A stretch of DNA of 64,000 bases from positions 62,001 through 126,000 of the forward strand of contig OZ244812.1 of NCBI GenBank assembly GCA_965220205.1, read 5' to 3'. A program made the position numbers and the translations under genes. The notes under the pieces are model-generated. The model was not told the origin of the DNA and did no database searches. It worked only from the letters and a program-made list of their open reading frames with translations. This DNA comes from G965220205 sp965220205. GTDB taxonomy: Bacteria > Chloroflexota > Dehalococcoidia > Lucifugimonadales > Australimonadaceae. This document shows, piece after piece, positions 33,473-41,690 of this stretch (positions within the stretch are counted from its first letter, which is position 1; each line of letters begins with the position of its first letter).

Positions 33473-34625
33473 GGCGCTCCTCAGCGAGCGTTTCCTCGAT
33501 CAGTTGCGCGAAGTATTGACGGTCGGCCCCGTTGATGACCGCTTGCTCGTGGGCTTCTTGGAGCGCCAGCGGGTAGCCGTGGCCCTTCGCCGCTTGCGCG
33601 ACGATTCCCGCGTGGGCGAGGTCGATTGCCTCACCCTGCGCCGACCACTCCGGGAGCTCGATGCGCGCAATCTCCTCGCCGAGATTGACGTAGAAGAAAC
33701 GCACTTGATGCCCGGCGTAGTGCTGCTCGACGACGGACGATGAGGTGCGGAAGACGGGAGAGCGCTCGCCGGGCCGGAGCAGCGCGTCGAAGAGGTCTGC
33801 GTCGGTCACGCCGGCGAGGATGTCGCAGTTGCGCTCGCCCCGCCGGACGCCGCCGCAGTTCCCATCGCAGTTCACGACATCCCAACGGCAGGCGTCGGCT
33901 GAGATGCGCAACGCGTTGACGACGTCGGTGCTGCGGGGCAGGCTCACATGACTCGCGACCGCCAGCGTTTGCTGCTCGGCGAGGCTGCGCAGCTCGTCGA
34001 GGGTGGGCAGCAAGCGACTGCCGAGGAGGTAGTCGCGCACGAAATCGGGGAATGCGCCGCCGGTGAGGCCCCACAGGATCAGCGAGCCGTCGAGCAGCGC
34101 GAGCACCGGGAGGCCCTCGGGCGCCGCGCGCACGAGGCTGGGGAGGGCTTCGACCTCCATCACCGCGCGCAGCATCCCGAGCACCGGACCCTCGATGGGC
34201 TGCTCGCGGAGGCTGTCGCTGTCGAGGATGCTCAGGTCGTCGTCTGCGAGGGCGACCGTTGGCTCGTTCCAGAGGTCCGCGCCGGGAAGCTCTCCGTAGC
34301 GCAGCGAGACGTAGCCGGTGTTGATGACGTAGCAGCCGAGTGGCAGGTTGCGATCGACGTCGATGTGGGAGCCGTCAACGGCGACGACAGCGTGATCGGG
34401 CGGCAGCGGCGGAGCGGCGACGGCCTTGGCGATAGCGCCGTCGAGTCCGGCGACCAACCACGTGGAGCGGCCGGCGGCGCGCCGCTGCTCGATGAGCTCC
34501 GAGTCGGCCGAGGCGGCGAGCGTCGCGGCGGTCGCGATTGCCCGGACCTGTGCTTCACGACCGGCGACGAGCCGTGGAGCGGCCTCGTACACGCGGGCCG
34601 CGGTCTTGGACAGGTCGAGTGCCAT
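33420..34625 (-). CDS. nurA: NurA-domain nuclease
   Basis: 401 residues. The NurA fold is indicated by VVAVDGSHIDVDRNLPLGC (first metal-binding aspartate), then VLALLDGSLILWGL, and late ALQEAHEQAVI and YFAQLIEETL. In archaea and some bacteria NurA acts with the HerA helicase in DNA end resection; no herA is present here, so the partner and role are uncertain. The C-terminal codons are duplicated at 31804-31848. Downstream of, and divergent in context from, the VapBC island. Confidence 0.82.
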   Translation of the reverse strand: MALDLSKTAARVYEAAPRLVAGREAQVRAIATAATLAASADSELIEQRRAAGRSTWLVAGLDGAIAKAVAAPPLPPDHAVVAVDGSHIDVDRNLPLGCYVINTGYVSLRYGELPGADLWNEPTVALADDDLSILDSDSLREQPIEGPVLGMLRAVMEVEALPSLVRAAPEGLPVLALLDGSLILWGLTGGAFPDFVRDYLLGSRLLPTLDELRSLAEQQTLAVASHVSLPRSTDVVNALRISADACRWDVVNCDGNCGGVRRGERNCDILAGVTDADLFDALLRPGERSPVFRTSSSVVEQHYAGHQVRFFYVNLGEEIARIELPEWSAQGEAIDLAHAGIVAQAAKGHGYPLALQEAHEQAVINGADRQYFAQLIEETLAEERLPSRTSQKLRSKRTRFV

Positions 34626-34639
34626 CGCCCGCGTGGGGC

Positions 34640-35425
34640 CTAGACCGGGACCTGGTAGGGCATCCTCTCGCCCTTGCGCGCCTCCTCGAGGGCGACGAGC
34701 AATTGGTGCTCGATGTCAAGCCGCTCGCGGAACGCCCGCGCCGCGGTCAGTTGGCGCTCGGTGGTGCACGCCCAGTAGGCGAGCCCTTCCTCCTCCCACG
34801 GGATGTGGCTGTCGACATCGCCGAGCAGCACGGTGAAGAACTCCAACGCGCTCTCGTCGACCTGGTACTGGTCGCGCAGCGCGTCGCGGACGCGCGTGAA
34901 GTACTCCCGCCAGTACAGATCGGCCGCGTACCAGGTGGCGACGCCGTCCAGCCAACTCCAGTCCCAATAGCGGGAGTAGGTGCGCAGGGCGCGCATGGAG
35001 AAATGCGTGCGGGTGAAGTTTGGCCACGACGTGACATCGTCGCGCGTGAGGCCGAGACCCTCGCCGAGACGGAGCCAGAGCTCCTCGTAGGAGGGGGTCG
35101 TCCAGCCGGTGAGGTCGTTGGCGAGTTCCTCGCCCTCAACGTCGACGATGCGCCGCAGCATGTGGGTGCGGAGCGGCTCGTCGTTGGTCTTGATGTAGAT
35201 GGCGCCCGTGGAGTACACGATGGCGTCGTCCCAGTAGGCGTAGAGGTCCTTCACCCAGCGGTGCACGTCGTCGGTCGTGAGCTGGCCGTCGAACATCGCC
35301 TGGAGGAACGGGGGAGGGCCGGGGTACTTGCGTTTGCCCTCGGCTTGCAAGAAGCGCACGTAGTCGGCGCCCTCCATGGGCGGCTGTCGCAGGTCGTCGG
35401 GCCCGTAGGGCGGCTGTGAGCCCAC
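34640..35425 (-). CDS. PqqC/TenA-like heme-oxygenase-fold protein
   Basis: 261 residues from GTG 35425, which follows the upstream stop by 2 nt; ATG 35377 is an alternative. All-helical, with FLQAMFDGQLTTDDVHRWVK, HMLRRIVDVEGEE, and HFSMRALRTYSRYWDWSW; the E/H/D residues within it fit a diiron or cofactorless heme-oxygenase-like domain oxidase such as PqqC or TenA. No pqq or thi genes lie nearby, so the substrate is unknown. It probably works with the related protein encoded directly upstream. Confidence 0.7.
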   Translation of the reverse strand: MGSQPPYGPDDLRQPPMEGADYVRFLQAEGKRKYPGPPPFLQAMFDGQLTTDDVHRWVKDLYAYWDDAIVYSTGAIYIKTNDEPLRTHMLRRIVDVEGEELANDLTGWTTPSYEELWLRLGEGLGLTRDDVTSWPNFTRTHFSMRALRTYSRYWDWSWLDGVATWYAADLYWREYFTRVRDALRDQYQVDESALEFFTVLLGDVDSHIPWEEEGLAYWACTTERQLTAARAFRERLDIEHQLLVALEEARKGERMPYQVPV

Positions 35426-35427
35426 GG

Positions 35428-36165
35428 CTACACGCGGCCGCGCTGGTTGCGGTGCATCGTGAGGATGAACGCCTTCCGCGCGGCCTCCTGGAGCTCCGGC
35501 GTATCGACGTGCTCGCGGATGACGTCCTCGGCGAAGCGGGCGTGCTCCGCGTCGGCGCCGAAGGGGGCGTGCTCGATCATGAGCTGCACGGCGCGGTCGA
35601 TGTCCTTGATGCCCATCTCGGCGTACTCGGCGCGGGCGTCCTCGATCTGTTTCGTGAAGTGCTCGAATGCGCCGGGCAACCGTTTCGACCCTTCGCCCGG
35701 GAGGGCGCTTGCCAGCGCGACCTGCCACGGGGACTCGCGCTGGAGGTCGTACCACCAGCCGAGCTTCACCAACGCCTCGGCGGGCGCGTCCTCTTTCTCC
35801 AGCTGGTCGATCTCCTCGCGAGTGACGCCGAACTCGACCGAGTGCCAGCGGCTGAGCTCGGGATGGCTCGGAATGTCTCCGCCGACCGTGGTCTGGCCGC
35901 CCTCGTCGATCAGCTTGCGCAGCTGCTTGCGCCGGACCTCTTTGTCCTCGGTGTGCAAGTAGCGCTCGCCCTCGAACCGGTGGTTCCCGTCGCCGCCCAA
36001 GTGAGACCGGCGCTTCCCCTCGGCGATCTGTTCCTTGGTGCGCGGGTCGCCGGTCCCCCGCGACCACACGGACGCGCCCTCGAGGATCTCGGCGCGGGTC
36101 TGCTCGAGGAGCTCGATGTACTCGCCGGGCGACATCGCCTCTTGCTGCTTCTCACGAGTGGCCAT
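35428..36165 (-). CDS. Second helical, probable heme-oxygenase-fold protein
   Basis: 245 residues, strongly charged, with no signal or membrane segment. A core WHSVEFGVTREEIDQLEKE, LGWWYDLQRESPWQVALASA and VQLMIEHAPFGADAEHARFA suggests a helical bundle related to the downstream protein or its divergent partner. The first 80 residues are hydrophilic (GDGNHRFEGERYLHTEDKEV). ATG 36165 has AAGGAGGAG just upstream, the strongest ribosome site nearby. The two genes are separated by only 2 nt, so a two-subunit enzyme is likely. I cannot name a reaction. Confidence 0.6.
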   Translation of the reverse strand: MATREKQQEAMSPGEYIELLEQTRAEILEGASVWSRGTGDPRTKEQIAEGKRRSHLGGDGNHRFEGERYLHTEDKEVRRKQLRKLIDEGGQTTVGGDIPSHPELSRWHSVEFGVTREEIDQLEKEDAPAEALVKLGWWYDLQRESPWQVALASALPGEGSKRLPGAFEHFTKQIEDARAEYAEMGIKDIDRAVQLMIEHAPFGADAEHARFAEDVIREHVDTPELQEAARKAFILTMHRNQRGRV

Positions 36166-36302
36166 GGCTCTCCTCCTTGACTCTCTCTACATCGACTATG
36201 CCGACGCTGACCTAGTGGGCGAATCGTACGACTTTTCTGCACGTCATTCCAGTGCCTGCGCCGGATTGTAGATCGTCAAGGGCGAAGTGGTATCATGAGA
36301 AT

Positions 36303-37348
36303 TGTAGATGTCAACTAATTCGTTGACAGAAGCGCCAAGGACTGGAGGGGGCTCTTGCCCCCGAGGCCTTGGTGGGGCCGCTCCGTGTTGTAGTAGAGGA
36401 GGTACTCCACCAGCTCCCGCTGCAACTCTTCCACCGACTCGAACGTCGTCTCGTCCAGCAGGTCCTCGTTCAGCGTCCGCCAGAACCGCTCGATCTTCCC
36501 GTTGGTCTGCGGCCGGTAGGGCCGCGTGTAGCGGTGCGTGATGCCCAGCTCCTGGAACATCCGCTCCATCGGGTGGTTGGCCTTGTTGGCCGGCGAAGCC
36601 ACCTCGGCCCCGTTGTCCGTGAGAATGGCCTCGAACCGGACTCCGTACTCGGCGTTCAGCAGGTTGATGCTCTTCAGCGCCGCGAACATCACGCTCAGGC
36701 TCTTCAGGTCGTCCACCACCTCCGCCCAGGCCAGGCGCGTGCAGGCGTCGAGCACCGACACCAGGTAGTGGCGCCGCTTCGCTCCCACGATCAGGTCCCT
36801 GCTCAGGTAGTGGCAGTCGAGGTGGCCCAGCTCCCCGGCACGGGTCTTGATGATCTGGCGCTTGGACTCCCGCATGGGCTTGGTCAACCGGTTCAGGCCG
36901 TGGCGCTGGGCGATGGCGTAGATGGTCGAGGGCGCCGGGGTGTGGGACTTCAGCACCGGCCTGAGTATGGCATAGATCTCGTAGCGGTTGATGCCCTTGC
37001 GCCGGAGCTCGAGCACCTTCTCCTCGATGAGGGGGAGGGTGCGGCGGCTCTTCCACTTGGGCCCCCGCTTACGGGGCAGCAGGGCATCGTCCGCCCCCGA
37101 TTGACGGTAGCGGTTGTAGTACTTGGCGAAGGTCTGCCGGTTGGTCCCGTGGAAGGCGTAGAAGTCCTGGACGAAGCGGAACTGGGGATGCCGCTTGGCC
37201 TTGACCCGTTCGTAGTCCCGGACCAGGAATCGCCACTTCTGGACGTAGTTCCGCTCGATCGTGCGGTCATCGCTGTTGTCGCGCATCTTCGCCTCCGACT
37301 GGCTTCATCCCTCACACCAGTCTGTCAGCGAATTACCTAACATCTACA
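36303..37348 (-). mobile_element. IS481-family insertion sequence, intact
   Basis: 1046 bp. The 28-bp terminal inverted repeats (36303-36330 and 37321-37348) begin TGTAGATGT, share TAATTCG in the middle and end TGACAGA; 24 of 28 positions match. AGAAT is duplicated on both sides (36298-36302 and 37349-37353), a 5-bp target-site duplication that shows recent, unrearranged insertion. It carries one transposase gene. It sits in the gap between the divergent heme-oxygenase-fold gene and a small membrane protein gene. Confidence 0.92.
36315..37286 (-). CDS. IS481-family transposase
   Basis: 323 residues. An N-terminal helix-turn-helix (FVQDFYAFHGTNRQTFAKYY) is followed by an rve-type DDE catalytic core: first D in GELGHLDCHYLS, second D in ILTDNGAEVASP, E in TNGKIERFWRTLNEDL. 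The C-terminal YNTERPHQGLGGKSP is typical of IS481/IS3-like integrases. The frame is uninterrupted, so the enzyme may be active. Confidence 0.94.
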   Translation of the reverse strand: MRDNSDDRTIERNYVQKWRFLVRDYERVKAKRHPQFRFVQDFYAFHGTNRQTFAKYYNRYRQSGADDALLPRKRGPKWKSRRTLPLIEEKVLELRRKGINRYEIYAILRPVLKSHTPAPSTIYAIAQRHGLNRLTKPMRESKRQIIKTRAGELGHLDCHYLSRDLIVGAKRRHYLVSVLDACTRLAWAEVVDDLKSLSVMFAALKSINLLNAEYGVRFEAILTDNGAEVASPANKANHPMERMFQELGITHRYTRPYRPQTNGKIERFWRTLNEDLLDETTFESVEELQRELVEYLLYYNTERPHQGLGGKSPLQSLALLSTN

Positions 37349-37402
37349 AGAATGACGGACCTGACCGCCCGTCGTTGGGATAGAGAAGATGACAAGGCCC
37401 CC

Positions 37403-37591
37403 ATGACCACGCCAACGCAGGTTCATCCGGACACCCCCCAGTGGTTCATCCCGTACATGCGGGAGAACGACCGCCAGCACTATGAACTGGGAACTCAGAT
37501 CGCCCAGATGGAGGCCCGTCTCCTCTGGCGCGGGCTAGGAGGGATCGCTGTCATCTCATCGCTGGCGGTGACGGCCATCAAGCTCCTGTAG
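37403..37591 (+). CDS. Small single-pass membrane protein
   Basis: 62 residues from ATG 37403 (the frame is open from 37352, at the edge of the IS target duplication). A hydrophilic N-terminal part with a short amphipathic helix (HYELGTQIAQMEARLLW) precedes one membrane span (GLGGIAVISSLAVTAIKLL) at the C-terminus, a layout like XhlA-type small membrane proteins. No function is assigned. The IS481 element inserted just upstream and may have altered its promoter. Confidence 0.5.
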   Translation: MTTPTQVHPDTPQWFIPYMRENDRQHYELGTQIAQMEARLLWRGLGGIAVISSLAVTAIKLL

Positions 37592-37654
37592 GCCCGTTCC
37601 CAGCGCCTATGGCGGATGTGGCGGCCTCCGCCGACGGTTTGGAAGGCACTCGAG

Positions 37655-39517
37655 CTACCCCCTGAGCAGCACCCGTTCGTCGCCCTGGCGCCGCGTCACC
37701 TTCTCCTCGTCGAGGTGTTCGAGGATGGCGAGCGCGTACTTGCGGCTCGTGCCAAGCATGTCGCGGACCTCGGCGACGGTCGCCTTCCCGTGCTGGCGGA
37801 TGTGGTCCGTGACGGCGGCCGACAAGCGGTCGTACGCGGCCGCCTCGAATACGACGCCGTCCGCGGCCCGTACGACGCGCCGCTGCTCCACGAGGAGCGC
37901 GAGGATCTGCGGCGCGATCGACGGCTGGCTCGCGGGGAAGGGGTCCTGCGCCAGCAGCGCTACGAAGGCGTCCATCTCCCGCTGCTGTGTTTCGCTGACT
38001 GCTACGCGGTGGTCGGGCAGCCGAATGGTCCCGGCATCGTCGACAACGGTCCCCATCGCGGCGAGTTGGGCGAGGGCCGGCTGCGCGGTCTGGACCGTCA
38101 GCCCGAGCCGGCTGCGGAGCTCTTCGCGCGTCATGCCGGCCCGCAATGGGTTCTGGCCGTGGAACGCGGCGAGAGCCTGCTGCGCCCGGCCCGACAGCCT
38201 GGACCAGCCGGCGAGCGTGTAGAGCTGGGTGGCTGGGCCGACGCTCCCGCCGAGGGCGACGACCGAGCCCTCGGCAACCGCCTGGCGCGCAAGAGCCGTC
38301 GCCTCCTGTTCTGAGACGTTGGCGCGCCGCGCGAGGGTCGCGAGGTCCGCGGGCTCTCGCGTCTCGAGCGCGGTCAGGAGCTGCGCGGTGGGGCTCCCCA
38401 GCGAGATGCGTTCGAGGCGTTCGAGCGTCGGGCGGTGGTTCCGCCGGTGGCGTCGGGCGTCGGCGTCGACGACCGTGCCGCCGCCGAGCGTCGTGTCGGG
38501 CGAGCGGACGACGAAGCGGTCGCCCCGGACGAGCGCGACGGGGTCTCGGAGCCATATCTGGGCCCACGCGTCGTCGCCTGGCCGCAGCTCGTCGCGGTCG
38601 AGTAACCGGACCTTCGCGGGCGTCTCGGACGCGTGGGCGTGAAACGTGGCGGGATAGTTGTGCCGCATGGGCCGGGGAGCGTCGGACAGCAGCCGTATGC
38701 GGGCGTCGATCGCATTGGTGGGCCGAAGCCACCCGGGCGTCGTGACCACCTCGCCGCGCACGACCTCGTTCGAGGCGAGGCCGCCCAGGTTGACGGCGAC
38801 TCGGTTCCCGGGGTCGGCGGAGTCGATCCTCTTCCGGTGCGACTGGAGCCCGCGCACGCGGCTCCGCTTGCCGCTCGGGACGATCTCCACCTCCTGGCCG
38901 GTCTGCAGGACGCCGTCGACGAGCGTGCCGGTCACGACGGTGCCGAATCCCGAGATGCTGAACGAGCGGTCCACCGCCAGGCGCGGACGCCCTATGTCGC
39001 GCCGTTGGCCGGTGTGGTCGAGGGCGTCGTCGATGGCGGCGAGCAGCTCGGGCACGCCGTCGCCGGTCGTTGCCGAGACACTGTGGACGGGCGATCCCTC
39101 CAGCGTCGTGCCGCTGAGGACGTCGTCCACCTCGAGCTCGACGAGCGCGAGCAGGTCCGCGTCTACGAGGTCGCGCTTGGTTATGACGACGAGCCCGTGG
39201 CCGACGCCGAGGAGGTCGAGAATGGCGAGGTGCTCGCGCGTCTGCGGCATCACTGACTCGTCGGCCGCGACGATGAGGAGCGCGAGGTCGATGCTGCCGA
39301 CGCCCGCGAGCATGTTCTTGATGAACCGCTCGTGTCCCGGGACGTCGACGATGCTCACCTCGCGTCCGCTGGGCAGCGTGAGCCACGCGAAGCCCAGGTC
39401 GATGGTCATGCCGCGTTGCTTCTCCTCGTCGAGGCGGTCGGGGTCAATCCCCGTGAGGGCGAGCACGAGCGTCGACTTGCCATGGTCGACGTGTCCGGCG
39501 GTCCCAATGACGTACAT
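37655..39517 (-). CDS. selB: Selenocysteine-specific translation elongation factor SelB
   Basis: 620 residues. An EF-Tu-like GTPase that delivers Sec-tRNA to UGA codons with a SECIS hairpin. G1 is GTAGHVDHGKSTL, the effector region is EEKQRGMTIDLGFAW, G3 is DVPGHE and G4 is TKRD. The beta-barrel domains follow, then C-terminal winged helices (about 430-620) ending in GTSRKYALAILEHLD, typical of SelB. ATG 39517 fits the family N-terminus. No selA, selD or tRNA-Sec is visible in this window. Confidence 0.93.
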   Translation of the reverse strand: MYVIGTAGHVDHGKSTLVLALTGIDPDRLDEEKQRGMTIDLGFAWLTLPSGREVSIVDVPGHERFIKNMLAGVGSIDLALLIVAADESVMPQTREHLAILDLLGVGHGLVVITKRDLVDADLLALVELEVDDVLSGTTLEGSPVHSVSATTGDGVPELLAAIDDALDHTGQRRDIGRPRLAVDRSFSISGFGTVVTGTLVDGVLQTGQEVEIVPSGKRSRVRGLQSHRKRIDSADPGNRVAVNLGGLASNEVVRGEVVTTPGWLRPTNAIDARIRLLSDAPRPMRHNYPATFHAHASETPAKVRLLDRDELRPGDDAWAQIWLRDPVALVRGDRFVVRSPDTTLGGGTVVDADARRHRRNHRPTLERLERISLGSPTAQLLTALETREPADLATLARRANVSEQEATALARQAVAEGSVVALGGSVGPATQLYTLAGWSRLSGRAQQALAAFHGQNPLRAGMTREELRSRLGLTVQTAQPALAQLAAMGTVVDDAGTIRLPDHRVAVSETQQREMDAFVALLAQDPFPASQPSIAPQILALLVEQRRVVRAADGVVFEAAAYDRLSAAVTDHIRQHGKATVAEVRDMLGTSRKYALAILEHLDEEKVTRRQGDERVLLRG

Positions 39518-39669
39518 GGCCGCGAGCATAGCAAAGCGCCGAGCGCGCGTGGGGGCAGCCCCAACCGTTGCACGCTTGGGGCACCTACTTTCGCGGATAC
39601 GAGAGAGGGCCGAAAGGCGGCGCCTTGTATAAGATGCGCTCAATCTTGGACGGGCACTAGGAGAGCGCG

Positions 39670-40602
39670 ATGGCCGTGTTCATCAGCAACGACGACGTGC
39701 GCAAGTTGCTGCCTATGGCAGAGTGTATCGATGTGCTGGAGGACCTCTTCCGGCAGGAGGCGGACGGTCTTGTCGAGAACATTCCCCGCCGCCGCTACCG
39801 GTTCGGCGGCCCGCGGGCCGCGACGCTCATGGGAGGCGTCGCGCTCGGCTCCAAGGCCTACGGCGTGCGTCACGGCAGCCTTTCGCTGCTCCACGACACC
39901 GACACCGGCCGCCTCGAGGCGTTGATCGAGCCGAGCACGGTGGCGTGGCTCCGCACCGGCGCCGCCAGCGGGGTCGCGACCAAGCACATGGCGCTGGCCG
40001 ACGCGCCGGTGGTGGGGCTGATTGGCACAGGCCGTCAGGCCGTGACGCAACTCGAAGCAGTGTGCGCGGTCCGGTCCGTCAAGCGCGTCAAGGCCTACAG
40101 CAGGACGCCGGAGAAGCGCGAGCAGTTCGCTCGCGAGATGTCCGAAGCGCTCGGCGTCGATGTGGCGCCTGTCGCTTCGGCCGAGGAGAGCGTCCGCGGC
40201 TCGCAGATTGTCGTCGTCATCACCAACTCACGGACGCCCGTCATCGACGGCGAGTGGCTCGAGCCGGGGACGCACGTCAACGCGGCCGGCGCCAACAGCT
40301 GGACGCGCTGCGAGATCGACGAGACAACGATTACGCGGGCGGCTCGCGTCGTCGTCGACAACCTCGAGCAGGCAAAGGGAGAGTGCGGCGAGTTGATAGC
40401 GGCTGTCGAGCGCGGCGCGTTCCGCTGGCGCGACGCGGTCGAGCTGCATCAGGTCGTGGGCGGCGTCGTAGTGGGGCGTCCGTCAAGCGACGCCGTCACG
40501 CTGTTCGAGAGCCAGGGCATCGGGACCGAAGATGTGGCCTGCTACGCATACGTGCTCCGCAAGGCGCGGGAGTGGGGGCTCGGAGCGGAGTTGCCGTTCT
40601 AG
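39670..40602 (+). CDS. Ornithine cyclodeaminase/mu-crystallin family protein
   Basis: 310 residues. A Rossmann NAD(P)-binding site VVGLIGTGRQAVTQLEAV (about 113-130) and the conserved PRRRYRF, GSKAYGVRHG, LIEPSTVAWLRTGAASGVAT and GTHVNAAGANSW blocks. The family includes ornithine cyclodeaminase, alanine dehydrogenase and ketimine reductases. Nothing nearby identifies the substrate; the arginine operon is 9 kb away. GGAG lies upstream of the ATG. Confidence 0.88.
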   Translation: MAVFISNDDVRKLLPMAECIDVLEDLFRQEADGLVENIPRRRYRFGGPRAATLMGGVALGSKAYGVRHGSLSLLHDTDTGRLEALIEPSTVAWLRTGAASGVATKHMALADAPVVGLIGTGRQAVTQLEAVCAVRSVKRVKAYSRTPEKREQFAREMSEALGVDVAPVASAEESVRGSQIVVVITNSRTPVIDGEWLEPGTHVNAAGANSWTRCEIDETTITRAARVVVDNLEQAKGECGELIAAVERGAFRWRDAVELHQVVGGVVVGRPSSDAVTLFESQGIGTEDVACYAYVLRKAREWGLGAELPF

Positions 40603-40644
40603 ATATTGGTCCAGGCAAGGGGAATCTACTCTCGTCGAGCGCCC

Positions 40645-41049
40645 TTAGGCGTCTTTACGCCAGAGGCGGATGGCGAGATATCCGGTAATGACGACGAAGT
40701 ATGCGTCCACGGCCACCCACCAGACGCGCCGGGTGGCCTCGTCCGGCTCCAGGTGCATGAGGCTGCTGGTCCAGTTGCGGAAGAACACGATGGTCAGGAA
40801 GACGGTGGCATAGAAGGCAATGGTGAGGAGGATTGACTGGGTGGAGCCGCTCTTGGAGGCTTCCGACTCTGCCTTGAGGCGGTAGGTTATGCCCAATGCC
40901 AGAAGATATCCAACCGCGAGAACATAGGAGAACGCATCCCAAACGGCTCCTACGTCTACCCAATCGTCGTACAGCGGGTTGGCGACGAAATGGACGAGCA
41001 TCGCAAGCGACGCAGCGCCAAGGACGGCTGCCAGAGCTGGTCGCAACAT
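40645..41049 (-). CDS. Small four-helix membrane protein of unknown function
   Basis: 134 residues with about four membrane spans: ALAAVLGAASLAMLVHFVA, VLAVGYLLALGITY, SILLTIAFYATVFLTIVFF and WWVAVDAYFVVITGYLAI, and a basic C-terminus RLWRKDA. I do not recognise a family. It converges on the ornithine-cyclodeaminase-like gene. Confidence 0.6.
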   Translation of the reverse strand: MLRPALAAVLGAASLAMLVHFVANPLYDDWVDVGAVWDAFSYVLAVGYLLALGITYRLKAESEASKSGSTQSILLTIAFYATVFLTIVFFRNWTSSLMHLEPDEATRRVWWVAVDAYFVVITGYLAIRLWRKDA

Positions 41050-41690
41050 GATCGATGCCTCCTAGAGAGGATTTGGCGTCGCTTTCGCCAGCAGAACACT
41101 TGGCAATGCTAAGACTAGAGACGCGCCACGTTCAATGGACTCGCGATGAGCTGCCTGGTCTGCCTGCGACGCGACGGTTTCTCGACCTTCGAGCAAACCC
41201 CGCCCTGACACGTTGGACGCTTCTGGGGCCCGGAGCGGGTGTAGTTCCCAGACATGTTTCTTACAGGCGGGAGGCCGGCCCTGGCCTTCTCCCCCACGTG
41301 GGCGAGGGGCATTCCAGCCCAGCGCGCGACATCCGCCTCTCCCTCCGACGCCTCTCAACCCCTACCATGCCTGTCGAAGCCTGCCCTGAGCCCGTCGAAG
41401 GGGGTCCCCGAAACCACGCGCCGCTGGCGCGCCGGGCCGCCCGCTCGGTTTACGAGTAAATGTCCCTGAATGTCCCACTATTTCGCTCCTCCACTCGTAA
41501 ACCCCCTATATTTACGAGTGAGAGCACGAGCGAGGGGACGCCCGTTTGCCCAACAACCTCTGTGGGAGCTACATCTAGGGTGGCGCGTCTTGGCCGTGTG
41601 ATACATTGAGGCTGCGGCTGCGGCGCGGCCGTTTGGCGCCCGTTCATTCCATTACAGTTACGCACGCCCGTGTGCGCAGGAGGCGATTCC
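41050..41690. other. Intergenic region with dispersed repeats
   Basis: 641 nt with no supportable gene. The first 300 nt show nothing convincing; 41362-41540 is a copy of the TTTACGAGT element; the last 150 nt lead into the aconitase gene, with AGGAGG directly before its ATG. Confidence 0.45.
41362..41540 (+). repeat. TTTACGAGT dispersed element, copy 2
   Basis: The arms are TTTACGAGT (41449-41457), ACTCGTAAA (41493-41501) and TTTACGAGT (41511-41519), separated by AATGTCCC units and CACTATTTC. The preceding 85 nt (CCCTACCATGCC, CCGTCGAA, GCGCCGCTGGCGCG) align with the same part of copy 3 at 57172. It includes GCCCTGAGCCCGTCGAAGGG, resembling a short dispersed motif common in many environmental genomes. 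Confidence 0.65.
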
